29,077 nucleotides of DNA, from positions 15,668-44,744 of the forward strand of contig JAGWBY010000007.1 in the NCBI GenBank assembly GCA_021295675.1, read 5' to 3'. Made by a program: the position numbers and the translations under genes. Source of the stretch: Candidatus Latescibacterota bacterium (GTDB lineage: Bacteria > Latescibacterota > UBA2968 > UBA8231). Positions 1-6,435 of this stretch are shown here, in pieces (the first letter of the stretch is position 1; every line of letters starts with the position of its first letter). Under the pieces are notes generated by a model, which saw nothing but the letters and a program-made list of their open reading frames with translations, searched no databases and had not been told where the DNA came from.

Positions 1-464
1 CCCAAGGCGGCCAGCTCAACGAGGCCCTGTTCAAGGGCGACACCATCAACACGCCCTCCCTGCTGTGCGTGGAAGACGCACTCGACGGGCTGCGCTGGGC
101 CGAAAGCATCGGCGGCTTGCCCGAACTCGTGCGGCGCACACAGGCCAACCTCGCGGTGCTAGAGCAGTGGGAAGCCGCAAGCGAGTGGATCGCGTTTTTG
201 CCCGCACGGCGAGCGATTCGCTCTAGCACGTCGATTTGCCTGCGAATTGCCGATGCGTGGTTTGCCGGTTTAAGCGAGGACGCGCAGCGAGCAAAGGTCA
301 AAGCGCTCGTCGCCAAGCTGGAGGACGAGGGCGTCGCCTACGACATCAATGGCTACCGCGCCGCGCCGCCCGGCCTGCGGATCTGGGGCGGGGCGACGGT
401 GGAAACCAGCGACGTCGAGGCGCTAGTTCCGTGGCTGGATTGGGCGTGGGCAGCGTCAGCCTAA
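1..464 (+). CDS. serC: Phosphoserine aminotransferase, C-terminal part (5' end outside window)
   Basis: This is the last ~154 residues of a PLP-dependent phosphoserine aminotransferase, which converts 3-phosphohydroxypyruvate and glutamate to phosphoserine in serine synthesis. The frame is open from base 3, so the gene starts upstream of the window; the GTG at 69 is an internal Val codon, not a start. Reading from the edge gives LFKGDTINTPSLLCVEDALDG, and further on SSTSICLRIAD, GVAYDINGYR and APPGLRIWGGATVE. These match the C-terminal domain of the alphaproteobacterial-type SerC branch (the longer, SerC_2-like form) as I remember it. The PLP lysine would lie upstream and cannot be checked. 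The stop TAA at 462-464 overlaps the 3' end of the converging Uma2 gene by nine bases. The family call is firm; the precise subfamily is from memory. Confidence 0.9.
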   Translation, partial: QGGQLNEALFKGDTINTPSLLCVEDALDGLRWAESIGGLPELVRRTQANLAVLEQWEAASEWIAFLPARRAIRSSTSICLRIADAWFAGLSEDAQRAKVKALVAKLEDEGVAYDINGYRAAPPGLRIWGGATVETSDVEALVPWLDWAWAASA

Positions 465-1106
465 CAAATCAGCGGCAGCCAATGCGAGTTGGGGGATCGT
501 CGGCGAGGTGAGAGTAGCGTCGGCTGTGACTTCGACGCGCTGTTGGTACGCACCGCCTTGGGGCCGGGCGAACACTTCAATGCGGCCTTTTTGCAGATCG
601 ATCAGCCACACTTCGGCAAGGCCAGCCTGAGCGTAGAGCGGCAGCTTGACCTCGCGGTCGTAGTCGATCGACGTATCGGCAACTTCGACGGCCAGCAGCA
701 CGTCGGACGCTGTGGGATGGGCATCGGCGTAGAAATCGGTACGGGGGCGGAGCAGTACTACATCCGGCTCCGGTTCGGAGTACGCGTCGAGGGCGATGGG
801 GCTTTGCACTCGTACGATGAAGGATGCCCCCTGCTGACGATGCAATAAGCCGTTGAGTCGATCGACGCAAGCGGCGTGGCGGCTACCAATGGGACTCATG
901 GCGACGATCTGCCCGGCGATAAGCTCAACGCGGTCCTCCTCAGTAAGGATATCTGCCTCGGCCATGCGGTAGTATTCGCCGACCGTGAAGGGACGTCTTC
1001 GAGCGGCGATAAGCTCAACGCGGTCCTCCTCGGTGAGGATGGCGGCTGCGACCATGCGGTCGCACTCATCGACCGTAAAGGCGCGGTTCTGTGGCTGTGT
1101 GGTCAT
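456..1106 (-). CDS. Uma2-family (DUF820) putative PD-(D/E)XK endonuclease with duplicated N-terminal segment
   Basis: The 216-residue product resembles Uma2/DUF820 proteins, a restriction-endonuclease-fold family of unclear cellular role often present in many copies. Family hallmarks are FTVGEYYRMAE near the start, MSPIGSRHAACVDRL, the acidic EPEPDVVLLRP, VLLAVEVADTS and the KLPLYAQAGLAEVWLIDL block. The D of PEPD and the E of VEV are the expected catalytic residues. I chose the ATG at 1106 because GAGGG lies eight bases upstream; the frame stays open to 1145 without a better site. The unusual part is that the segment containing ILTEEDRVELIA occurs twice in tandem, 30 residues apart, and the DNA shows a 90-bp duplication. 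The copy next to the core keeps the normal GQIVAMSPIG continuation; the outer copy is extra. It lies downstream of the sulfatase-like gene on the same strand. Confidence 0.85.
   Translation of the reverse strand: MTTQPQNRAFTVDECDRMVAAAILTEEDRVELIAARRRPFTVGEYYRMAEADILTEEDRVELIAGQIVAMSPIGSRHAACVDRLNGLLHRQQGASFIVRVQSPIALDAYSEPEPDVVLLRPRTDFYADAHPTASDVLLAVEVADTSIDYDREVKLPLYAQAGLAEVWLIDLQKGRIEVFARPQGGAYQQRVEVTADATLTSPTIPQLALAAADLLG
915..1094. repeat. 90-bp tandem duplication inside the Uma2 gene
   Basis: Two adjacent ~90-bp units, about 915-1004 and 1005-1094, share a nearly identical core (the block beginning GATAAGCTCAACGCGG at about 918 and again at 1008). The tract GACCGTRAAG repeats at 981 and 1071. 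The offset is 90 bp, so the reading frame is kept and 30 residues are duplicated. The flanks of the units have diverged more than the core. Confidence 0.8.
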
Positions 1107-1189
1107 AGTGTATTTCCCTCTAAAGTTGCACCCACTCCTAGACAATATGGGACCGGGCGCAACCTACACAAGAACGCATGGCGCTACTA

Positions 1190-2563
1190 CTATTTCTTTT
1201 TATCACCCGCCTGCAATCTATTTGCCGCACCCACCGAACCAATGTGCAGCGTGTCGTACGCCTGCTGTGAAGTCTCAAACGGCCCCTCGTGCGTCTTCGA
1301 GCCATGCCATTGCAAATTGGTGTACATCGGATTGGTCGCGTCCGTTTCGCGCTCGCGCTTGGCGATCCACGCCTCCATCCGCTCCTTCAGTGCGGCAACA
1401 ATCCCCGGTTCCTTTTGGGCCAAGTTTTCCAACTCCAGCGGATCGTTGACCAAGTTGTATAGCTCGACTTCGGGCTTGAAGTGAAAGTCTGGCTCTAGCG
1501 CGACGATCAGCTTCCACTCTGGAGTGCGCCAGCCGTGCTTGCGCATCCAAGTGCATTCGGTGATGTAAAAGTCCGAGTAGTTGGAGGCTTTCTCGCCTGC
1601 GACCAGCGGCAGTAGCGACTGGCCGTCGAAGGCAATGTCGGTGCGGATGTCGAGGAGTTCGAGGATGGTCGGCACCAAGTCTTGGTGCAAGGTGGTACCA
1701 GAGACGCGCGCGCCAGCCGGCAGCGCACCGGGTAGGCGAATAATCAGCGGCACGTACAGCGTGTTTTCGTACATGCCGTGGTGATCGTACCAGCACTCGT
1801 GCTCGTACAGGGTCTCGCCGTGATCGCCGTTGATGACGATCAGGGTATTGTCGCTCAAGCCCAGCTCTTCGACGCGAGTGAGGATGCGCTGAATGCAGGC
1901 GTCCATATAGGCGACGGCACCGTCGTATTGGGCATCGACGTAGTGGCGGTCGCGCACCCCAGGCGGCATCCAGTCGGCGAAGAAGTCGCAGAAGGGCCTG
2001 AAGCTAAACACCGGCTCCATGCTCTGATTTGTTGGGTCGAATTCGTCGCCGCTGTAAAACATCCGCTCAAAGGGAGCTGGCGGCAGATACGGGGCGTGCG
2101 GATCCATGTGGCGCAAGAAGAGGAAAAACGGCTGCTCGGCCTGCGCCAGCCGTTCCAGTTCGGGAATGGCAACTTGGTTGAGGTTTTCGGCCTTGGGGCT
2201 GCGGCCTTCGGCAAACGAACCCCAACTGGCATAGTCGAAATAGCGGTCGAAGCCGCGCGAACTGGGATTGCCGCTAAAGCCGACGCACGAGGCGTCGTAG
2301 CCGTTCTGGCGCAGGATTTCGGGGAGGGTGCGGATGCGCTCGGGCAAGCCGCCTTGGTGGCGCAGGGCCACGACGCTGGTGTCGAAGCAGTCGAGGCCGG
2401 TGAGCATAGAGGCGTAGGCCGAGGTGGTGGGTATGTGGGCCGAGTAGTTGCGCTCAAAGAGCACGGCGTCGGCGGCAAAGCGGTCGATGTGGGGCGTGGT
2501 CTGGCGGTGGTAGCCATAACAGCTCATGTGATCGGCGCGCAGGCTGTCGATGCCGAAGAGAAT
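1190..2563 (-). CDS. Sulfatase/alkaline-phosphatase-superfamily hydrolase with a Thr at the nucleophile site
   Basis: The protein has the sulfatase fold: an N-terminal LFGIDSLRADHMSCYGY strand, SMLTGLDCF, the metal-binding DPHAPYLPP and INGDHGETLYEHE blocks, HHGMYENTLYVPLII, and a C-terminal ELYNLVNDPLELENLA segment. In type I sulfatases the nucleophile is the first residue of C/S-x-P-x-R, matured to formylglycine. Here the aligned stretch is TTSAY (after AHIP), so the nucleophile position is Thr, as in phosphodiesterase/phosphotransferase members of the superfamily. A phosphoester substrate is therefore at least as likely as a sulfate ester. The first ATG is at 2527, but the conserved GIDSLRADH motif lies just upstream of it in the same frame. 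No ATG, GTG or TTG occurs between that motif and the TAA at 2609-2611. I place the start at ATT 2563, eight bases after GAGAGG; a start-codon mutation or sequence error is the alternative. It follows the VOC gene by 45 bp. Confidence 0.8.
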   Translation of the reverse strand: MLFGIDSLRADHMSCYGYHRQTTPHIDRFAADAVLFERNYSAHIPTTSAYASMLTGLDCFDTSVVALRHQGGLPERIRTLPEILRQNGYDASCVGFSGNPSSRGFDRYFDYASWGSFAEGRSPKAENLNQVAIPELERLAQAEQPFFLFLRHMDPHAPYLPPAPFERMFYSGDEFDPTNQSMEPVFSFRPFCDFFADWMPPGVRDRHYVDAQYDGAVAYMDACIQRILTRVEELGLSDNTLIVINGDHGETLYEHECWYDHHGMYENTLYVPLIIRLPGALPAGARVSGTTLHQDLVPTILELLDIRTDIAFDGQSLLPLVAGEKASNYSDFYITECTWMRKHGWRTPEWKLIVALEPDFHFKPEVELYNLVNDPLELENLAQKEPGIVAALKERMEAWIAKRERETDATNPMYTNLQWHGSKTHEGPFETSQQAYDTLHIGSVGAANRLQAGDKKK

Positions 2564-2608
2564 GACGTGATCCTCTCGATTAGGGGTAGGTATTGGCGTG
2601 TCGTCGGG

Positions 2609-3022
2609 TTATTTGAGGACTGCACCGGGCCATTGGTCGTCGCTGGCCGTCACATCTACGGTAATGCCGTCTGGGTCTTCGACCTTGAAGGCCCCTTCGC
2701 TGATATTGTGGACATCAATCGGCTCTTTGCCTCCCAAGCCGTCGGAAAAAATCTCGTAGCCCATGTCCAATAGGCGGCGACCGGTCTCTTCGAGGTCGGG
2801 CACCCGCACGCCGATGTGCAGATAGTCGAGCATCCCGCTGACGTGGGACGGACGGTCCGGGCCGTTGTGCTGGAAGACCCGAAAGTTGTGGTGGCCATCG
2901 CTGAGGTCGTAGCAGCTTTCGTGGGTCGAGACCACGGGCAGACCGAGGCCGTCGCGCCAAAAGCGGATTGTTTTTTCGAGGTCCGTGGCCCGGACGCCAA
3001 TGTGAACGAGTACTGTACTCAT
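2609..3022 (-). CDS. VOC-family (glyoxalase/bleomycin-resistance fold) protein
   Basis: This 137-residue protein has the paired beta-alpha-beta-beta-beta modules of the vicinal oxygen chelate fold. The first module starts VLVHIGVRATDLEKTIRFW, the second LDYLHIGVRVPDLEETGRRL. The end has FKVEDPDGITVDVT, typical of glyoxalase-like metal enzymes. Candidate metal ligands are the His in each HIGVR and the Glu in KVEDPDG. The substrate cannot be told from sequence. The ATG at 3022 is preceded by AAAGGAG at a good distance. It is the first gene of a leftward set, with the sulfatase-like gene 45 bp downstream in the same reading frame, separated only by the TAA at 2609-2611 and a short linker. Co-expression is likely. 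Confidence 0.85.
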   Translation of the reverse strand: MSTVLVHIGVRATDLEKTIRFWRDGLGLPVVSTHESCYDLSDGHHNFRVFQHNGPDRPSHVSGMLDYLHIGVRVPDLEETGRRLLDMGYEIFSDGLGGKEPIDVHNISEGAFKVEDPDGITVDVTASDDQWPGAVLK

Positions 3023-3118
3023 GGCTTTCTCCTTTCTCGTAGGCTCGTAGCCGTTGTGCCATCAGTGCCCATAATCTAACAAACGAAGCACGGCACGGCA
3101 CTACCGCGTTTGCAGACC

Positions 3119-3147
3119 ATAATATCCCTCGTTTTATTGTTCTTTAA
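3119..3147 (-). promoter_or_regulatory. Possible promoter for the VOC/sulfatase-like operon
   Basis: On the minus strand TTAAAG (3147-3142) and TATTAT (3124-3119) are separated by 17 bases, roughly 100 bases upstream of the VOC start. The -10 is good; the -35 matches only about half of the consensus. AT-richness raises the chance of a false hit. Confidence 0.3.
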
Positions 3148-3252
3148 CGGAAATTTATTAAGCTGAAAAAGTTTTTTTATATCAATAAGTTATTGTTTTT
3201 TGGTCAGATGGGAAAAACCCCGTAAAATGGGCGAAAAAAGGGGGAAAATTTC

Positions 3253-3281
3253 TTGACTTATACACAAATGTTTACTATCTT
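3253..3281 (+). promoter_or_regulatory. Sigma70-type promoter candidate for the microprotein/HTH/ssb operon
   Basis: TTGACT at 3253-3258 and TATCTT at 3276-3281 are spaced by exactly 17 bases inside the AT-rich spacer. Transcription would start near 3288, about 80 bases before the first small gene, and pass through the palindrome at 3302-3318. Confidence 0.55.
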
Positions 3282-3301
3282 TTTGTGCAGGTAATCGAAG
3301 T

Positions 3302-3318
3302 AAAAAAGGGCCTTTTTT
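3302..3318. promoter_or_regulatory. 17-bp perfect palindrome in the leader (operator or attenuator candidate)
   Basis: AAAAAAGG-G-CCTTTTTT is a perfect dyad with one central base. It starts some 14 bases after the predicted transcription start. One central base is too short for an RNA hairpin loop unless the stem partly opens, so a protein-binding operator (perhaps for the nearby HTH protein) fits better than a terminator. This is inference. Confidence 0.4.
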
Positions 3319-3367
3319 GCGTTGGAAAACCGAGCACCATGGACCTCATCGCAAGGAGCAAAACCAC

Positions 3368-3451
3368 ATGCGACGCGAGATCATCAGCCAGGGCCTAATG
3401 TACGCCCTCGTCAGCCTCTTTGTATTCGCGGTGAAGCCGCTTCTCAACTAA
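3368..3451 (+). CDS. 27-residue putative membrane microprotein
   Basis: A short frame, MRREIISQGLMYALVSLF..., ending PLLN, starts at ATG 3368 behind AAGGAG nine bases upstream and ends in TAA. After a charged MRRE start, residues ~9-25 form one hydrophobic span, so it could sit in the inner membrane. It is the first of three closely spaced small frames that each have their own Shine-Dalgarno sequence, followed by ssb, which supports real translation. I do not recognise a family and assign no function. Chance occurrence of a short open frame remains possible, but the good ribosome site and the context argue for a gene. Confidence 0.5.
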   Translation: MRREIISQGLMYALVSLFVFAVKPLLN

Positions 3452-3479
3452 TAGCCACTGGCCATAGGAGAGCAGAGCA

Positions 3480-3623
3480 ATGAACCCAATTTTTGCATTT
3501 CACGCCTTGCGCGAGCTGAGCAAAAACAAGCGCACCCAGCGCCAAGTGATCCGGCTGGGGCCGCTGTGCACAGGAGCGATTTTCGTCGTCTGGAGCTTTC
3601 CCGTTTTCCGCTATCTCACCTAA
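3480..3623 (+). CDS. 47-residue putative single-span membrane protein
   Basis: The frame begins MNPIFAFHALRELSKNKRTQ and ends WSFPVFRYLT. Residues 1-21 are amphipathic and strongly basic; residues ~28-46 (PLCTGAIFVVWSFPVF) are hydrophobic and could form one membrane span with the basic end in the cytoplasm. ATAGGAG lies about ten bases before the ATG at 3480. The gene starts 28 bp after the preceding microprotein and ends 22 bp before the HTH gene, as expected within an operon. I do not recognise the family, and no function is proposed. Confidence 0.5.
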   Translation: MNPIFAFHALRELSKNKRTQRQVIRLGPLCTGAIFVVWSFPVFRYLT

Positions 3624-3645
3624 TCTGGCACAAAAGGAGAAACCC

Positions 3646-3834
3646 ATGCCGCCTATCGCCAAAGATCGCATCGAACGCGCTGCGCGGATTTATGCCAGCA
3701 ACCACGACGCCGGCTCGGCCTTGGGCATTGCCCCGGGCAGTTTCAGTCGCCTCTGTCGCCGCTACGGCATCGAGACGCCCCAAGCGCGCAAGCGCCGTCA
3801 GCGCAGCGATGTGAAATTAAAAATTAAAAATTAG
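3646..3834 (+). CDS. Small helix-turn-helix DNA-binding protein
   Basis: The product is 62 residues and highly basic. Residues ~5-42 read RIERAARIYASNHDAGSALG and continue into GSFSRLCRRYGI, a plausible helix-turn-helix of the Fis/transposase type: a helix, a turn at 'GIAPGS' and a recognition helix 'SFSRLCRRYG'. A basic tail TPQARKRRQR follows. It probably binds DNA and could regulate its own operon. AAAAGGAG seven bases upstream fixes the ATG at 3646. The last residues KLKIKN and the TAG stop are encoded by the left arm of the heptamer-periodic inverted repeat, which suggests the repeat truncated or extended the original 3' end. The domain call rests on pattern only. Confidence 0.65.
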   Translation: MPPIAKDRIERAARIYASNHDAGSALGIAPGSFSRLCRRYGIETPQARKRRQRSDVKLKIKN

Positions 3835-3909
3835 GAATTATCCCCGGTCCCTTCCCATCGTTTGGGAGCGGTTGGGAAGTGTAATTCCTAATTCCCAATT
3901 CCCAATTCC
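3813..3909. repeat. Heptamer-periodic inverted repeat element upstream of ssb
   Basis: The left arm 3813-3840 and right arm 3882-3909 are inverted copies, 21 of 28 positions identical, with the 12 inner bases (AATTAGGAATTA, 3829-3840) perfect. All seven differences are A in the left arm where the complement of the right arm has G. Both arms have a 7-bp period: AATTAAA units on the left, four AATTCCY units on the right (3883-3910). A second inner pair, CTTCCCA 3851-3857 and TGGGAAG 3873-3879, nests inside. In RNA from the minus strand the mismatches become G-U pairs, so a long hairpin is possible there. It contains the stop of the HTH gene and ends about 15 bp before the ssb start. Confidence 0.75.
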
Positions 3910-3923
3910 CAAGGAGCAGTAAT

Positions 3924-4349
3924 ATGTCGAGTCTCAACAAGGTTTTACTCATCGGCAACTTAGGGTCCGATCCCGAGACCCGCTTTACCCCCAGCGGCGC
4001 TCAGGTCGCCAATTTCAGCTTGGCCACCAGCGAGTCGTGGAACGACAAGGACGGGCAGCGCCAAGAGCGCACCGAATGGCACCGCATCGTCTTGTGGAGA
4101 CGCCTCGCCGAAATCGCTGGTCAGTACCTAAAAAAGGGCAGCAAGGTCTATATCGAGGGCAAGCTGCAAACGCGCTCATGGGAAGATCAGCAAGGCCAGA
4201 AGCGCCAGACCACCGAGATCGTCGCCAACACCATGAAAATGCTCGGCGCAGAGCGCGCCGCCGAAGCTGCCGAGGCCGCTGAAAGCAACGGCCATGCACT
4301 CGCCGCAGCCCCTGCGGCCGGTCCCAACCACGACGATCTGCCCTTTTAG
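3924..4349 (+). CDS. ssb: Single-stranded DNA-binding protein
   Basis: The 141-residue protein binds single-stranded DNA during replication, recombination and repair. The OB-fold domain covers about residues 1-108: [67 protein letters not shown], and [14 protein letters not shown] short Ala/Glu-rich linker leads to the acidic tip DDLPF, the standard docking peptide for SSB partner proteins. The length is slightly short because the linker is brief. AAGGAG lies eight bases before the ATG at 3924. Unlike many genomes, no replication or ribosomal protein genes adjoin; instead it ends a run of three tiny frames, so it may be a second, accessory ssb. Confidence 0.97.
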   Translation: MSSLNKVLLIGNLGSDPETRFTPSGAQVANFSLATSESWNDKDGQRQERTEWHRIVLWRRLAEIAGQYLKKGSKVYIEGKLQTRSWEDQQGQKRQTTEIVANTMKMLGAERAAEAAEAAESNGHALAAAPAAGPNHDDLPF

Positions 4350-4454
4350 CCATTCCACCTTCCGCCGGGTTGACGCTCGGACGAGATGTATTAGCTTGGT
4401 CGCGGTCCGCAAAGGATGCGCGGCCATTTTTTTATTCTTTTCCAAGGAGCGATC

Positions 4455-5291
4455 ATGGCGTTTGAACTCAATGCACCGAGCAAAATAAAGAGCATAACGA
4501 GCGCGTACACAGGTCCGCGCTTTCGCAATGGACGGCCCAAAGTCGATGACGATATTGTCGAGCGGATGAAGCGGGTGACCGTCGAGGAAGCCTGGGGCGT
4601 GCTGATGGGCAAGGGGCATTCGTTTCAGTTCGAAGGCGACTGGATTAACCTGCATCCAGACCGCGTGCTAGTCGGCCGCGCGGTAACGGCCCGCTATATC
4701 CCGCACCGGCCCGACTTCAACGATGTCGTGAATGCCGAAGGCGAGCGGCACGATCGGATTGGCGGCCAGAATAGCTGGGTCATCGACACCTTGGTCACCA
4801 ACGACGTATTGGTCGTCGATCTGTTCGGCAAGGTGCTGCGCGGGACTTTTATCGGCGACAATCTCGGCACGGCAATCGCGGCCAACACCGGCGGTACGGG
4901 CCTGGTCGTCGATGGCGGCATCCGCGACGATCACCGCGTGCGCCAGTTGCCGATCAACGTGCTCTGCAAGGGGCTGCATCCCTCGGCCATCGGCGAGGTG
5001 ACCATGGCCGAGATCAACGGTCCGGTGCGGGTAGGTGAGGCGACCTGTATGCCGGGCGATATCGTGCTGGCGACCCCCACAGGCGTGATTTTCGTGCCGC
5101 CGCAATACGCCCGCGAGGTCGTGGAGTCCTCCGAAAACACCCGCCTGCGCGACTATTGGGGCAAGAAGAGCATTGCCGACGGCCGCTACACACCTGGGGA
5201 AGTGGATCGCAAGTGGTCTCCTAAGATGGACAAAGAATTCGCCAAGTGGAAGAAAACGGCTGACATAGAGGCTATTTTCGCCGAATTATAA
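4455..5291 (+). CDS. RraA-family protein (HMG aldolase/oxaloacetate decarboxylase-like)
   Basis: The 278-residue protein carries the RraA fold. Its core is VLVVDLFGKVLRGTFIGDNL (residues ~118-137) followed by GTAIAANTGGTGLVVDGGIRDD (138-159). In this family the GDNLGT-type loop and the Arg-Asp of GGIRD bind metal and the 2-oxo acid; here R157 and D158. Members include 4-hydroxy-4-methyl-2-oxoglutarate aldolases and the RNase E inhibitor RraA. The longer N- and C-terminal extensions relative to ~160-residue RraA favour a metabolic enzyme over an RNase regulator. AAGGAG six bases upstream sets the start at 4455; an in-frame ATG at 4416 lacks such a site. A strong hairpin terminator follows directly. 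Confidence 0.85.
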   Translation: MAFELNAPSKIKSITSAYTGPRFRNGRPKVDDDIVERMKRVTVEEAWGVLMGKGHSFQFEGDWINLHPDRVLVGRAVTARYIPHRPDFNDVVNAEGERHDRIGGQNSWVIDTLVTNDVLVVDLFGKVLRGTFIGDNLGTAIAANTGGTGLVVDGGIRDDHRVRQLPINVLCKGLHPSAIGEVTMAEINGPVRVGEATCMPGDIVLATPTGVIFVPPQYAREVVESSENTRLRDYWGKKSIADGRYTPGEVDRKWSPKMDKEFAKWKKTADIEAIFAEL

Positions 5292-5331
5292 AAAATGGGC
5301 CGCGGCAAATACTGACGCCTCGGCCCATTTT
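5292..5331. terminator. Bidirectional intrinsic terminator between convergent genes
   Basis: AAAATGGGCCG (5292-5302) and CGGCCCATTTT (5321-5331) form an 11-bp perfect stem with an 18-base loop. The A-run on one side and T-run on the other let it work in both directions. It sits one base after the RraA stop and 19 bases before the end of the leftward binding-protein gene. Confidence 0.9.
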
Positions 5332-5350
5332 CAAACAGCTTTTCCCGCTA

Positions 5351-6430
5351 CTAGCGCGCCAGCCAAGCGCTGAAGCGCTCGTTCATCTCGTCCATGTTGT
5401 CGCTCCACCAGCGCCAGTCGTTGTTCAGTGCGCCCGCCGCATTGGCTGGATACGTCGGCATGTGCGGGGCCATCTCCTCGCCAGTCTCGGCGTGGACCGA
5501 AATCAGATCCATACCCGAGCGCCGCGCCGGCGCATAGGCGATGTAGCGGCCCACGCCGGCCATGGCCGACGGCCGCGCCGCAAAGGCGAGGAACTTGCGC
5601 GCGGCCTCTAAATTCGGCGCACCCGCCGCAATGACGAGCTGGCCCGTGTCCAGCACCTGACCGTCCCAGACGATGGTAAACGGCTGCTTTTCCAAAATCT
5701 GCGCGTTGAAGATGCGCCCGTTGTAAGCGGTGGTCATCACCACTTCGCCATCGGCGAGCATCTGCGGCGGCTGTGCACCGGCCTCCCACCAAACCACCTG
5801 ATCCTTGATGGTGTCGAGCTTGCGGAAGGCGCGATTGACCCCTTCGGGCGTGTCGAGGGTGGCATATACCTCGTCCAGAGGCACTCCGTCGGCCATCAGG
5901 GCGAACTCCAAGTTGACGGCTGGCACGCGCCGCATCCCGCGCCGGCCTGGGAACGCCTCAAGGTCGAAAAAGTCGGCGATGGTCTCTGGTTTGCGCTCTT
6001 CAAAATGCTCCGCGTGGTACGCATAGACGGTCGAGTAGAACAACGTACCAACGCCGCACTCGCCTATAGTTTCTGAGTAAAAGTCGTCCTCGGGCGATTC
6101 GCCGTTCGCTCCAGGAGGCAACTCAAAGTCCAGCACTTCGAGGAGGCCCTCGTCGCAGCCGGTCATAGCATCGGCGAGTTCCATGTCTATCACGTCCCAA
6201 TACGCGGCCCCCGCATCCACTTGAGCGCGCAATTGGGCGAGGCCGCCGTTGTAGTCCTCCAAGCGAACTTCAATGCCCGTCTCTTCCGTAAACGCCTCGT
6301 GATAGCCTTTTACGCAGGCGCGCGCATACGAACCGCCCCAAGACACCACGGTCAGGGATTCGGCGTTGACCGCCGCGCACCACACCAGCGCGGTCAATGC
6401 ACCCGCCCAAACCAGCCTAGTTAAATTCAT
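5351..6430 (-). CDS. ABC transporter substrate-binding protein, PotD/PotF-like
   Basis: The 359-residue protein is an exported solute-binding protein. Residues 1-23 form a signal peptide (basic start, then VWAGALTALVWCAAVNA before ES). The mature part begins LTVVSWGGSYARACVKGYHE, then TGIEVRLEDYNGG and YWDVIDMELADAMTGCDEG, typical of the polyamine/thiamine-type extracellular binding family. A hinge-region match is GVGTLFYSTVYAYHAEHF; WWEAGAQPPQMLADGEVVMT and AYNGRIFNAQ are also typical. By family it would capture a small cationic or organic ligand in the periplasm and deliver it to an ABC permease. No permease or ATPase gene lies in the window, so its partner is elsewhere or lost. It starts five bp after the peroxiredoxin stop, so the two are likely co-transcribed. 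Confidence 0.88.
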   Translation of the reverse strand: MNLTRLVWAGALTALVWCAAVNAESLTVVSWGGSYARACVKGYHEAFTEETGIEVRLEDYNGGLAQLRAQVDAGAAYWDVIDMELADAMTGCDEGLLEVLDFELPPGANGESPEDDFYSETIGECGVGTLFYSTVYAYHAEHFEERKPETIADFFDLEAFPGRRGMRRVPAVNLEFALMADGVPLDEVYATLDTPEGVNRAFRKLDTIKDQVVWWEAGAQPPQMLADGEVVMTTAYNGRIFNAQILEKQPFTIVWDGQVLDTGQLVIAAGAPNLEAARKFLAFAARPSAMAGVGRYIAYAPARRSGMDLISVHAETGEEMAPHMPTYPANAAGALNNDWRWWSDNMDEMNERFSAWLAR

Positions 6431-6435
6431 ATGGC

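Larger units (their letters stand above)
3023..3367. other. AT-rich intergenic region (345 bp) between divergent operons
   Basis: This is the longest stretch without a gene in the window. It is much richer in A and T than its neighbours, with A- and T-runs at 3125-3250. It holds a weak leftward and a good rightward promoter candidate and a 17-bp palindrome at 3302-3318. I see no convincing open frame, tRNA or riboswitch fold. Confidence 0.7.

Noticed and set aside
1778..2773. Open frame of 331 codons on the plus strand opposite the sulfatase-like and VOC genes
   Set aside because: It is antisense to two well-supported genes, has no family pattern and reads as a GC-rich shadow of their codons.
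4370..4394. TTGACG and TATTAG upstream of the RraA gene as a promoter
   Set aside because: The spacing is only 13 bases, too short for a sigma70 promoter; no better -10 at 16-18 bases.
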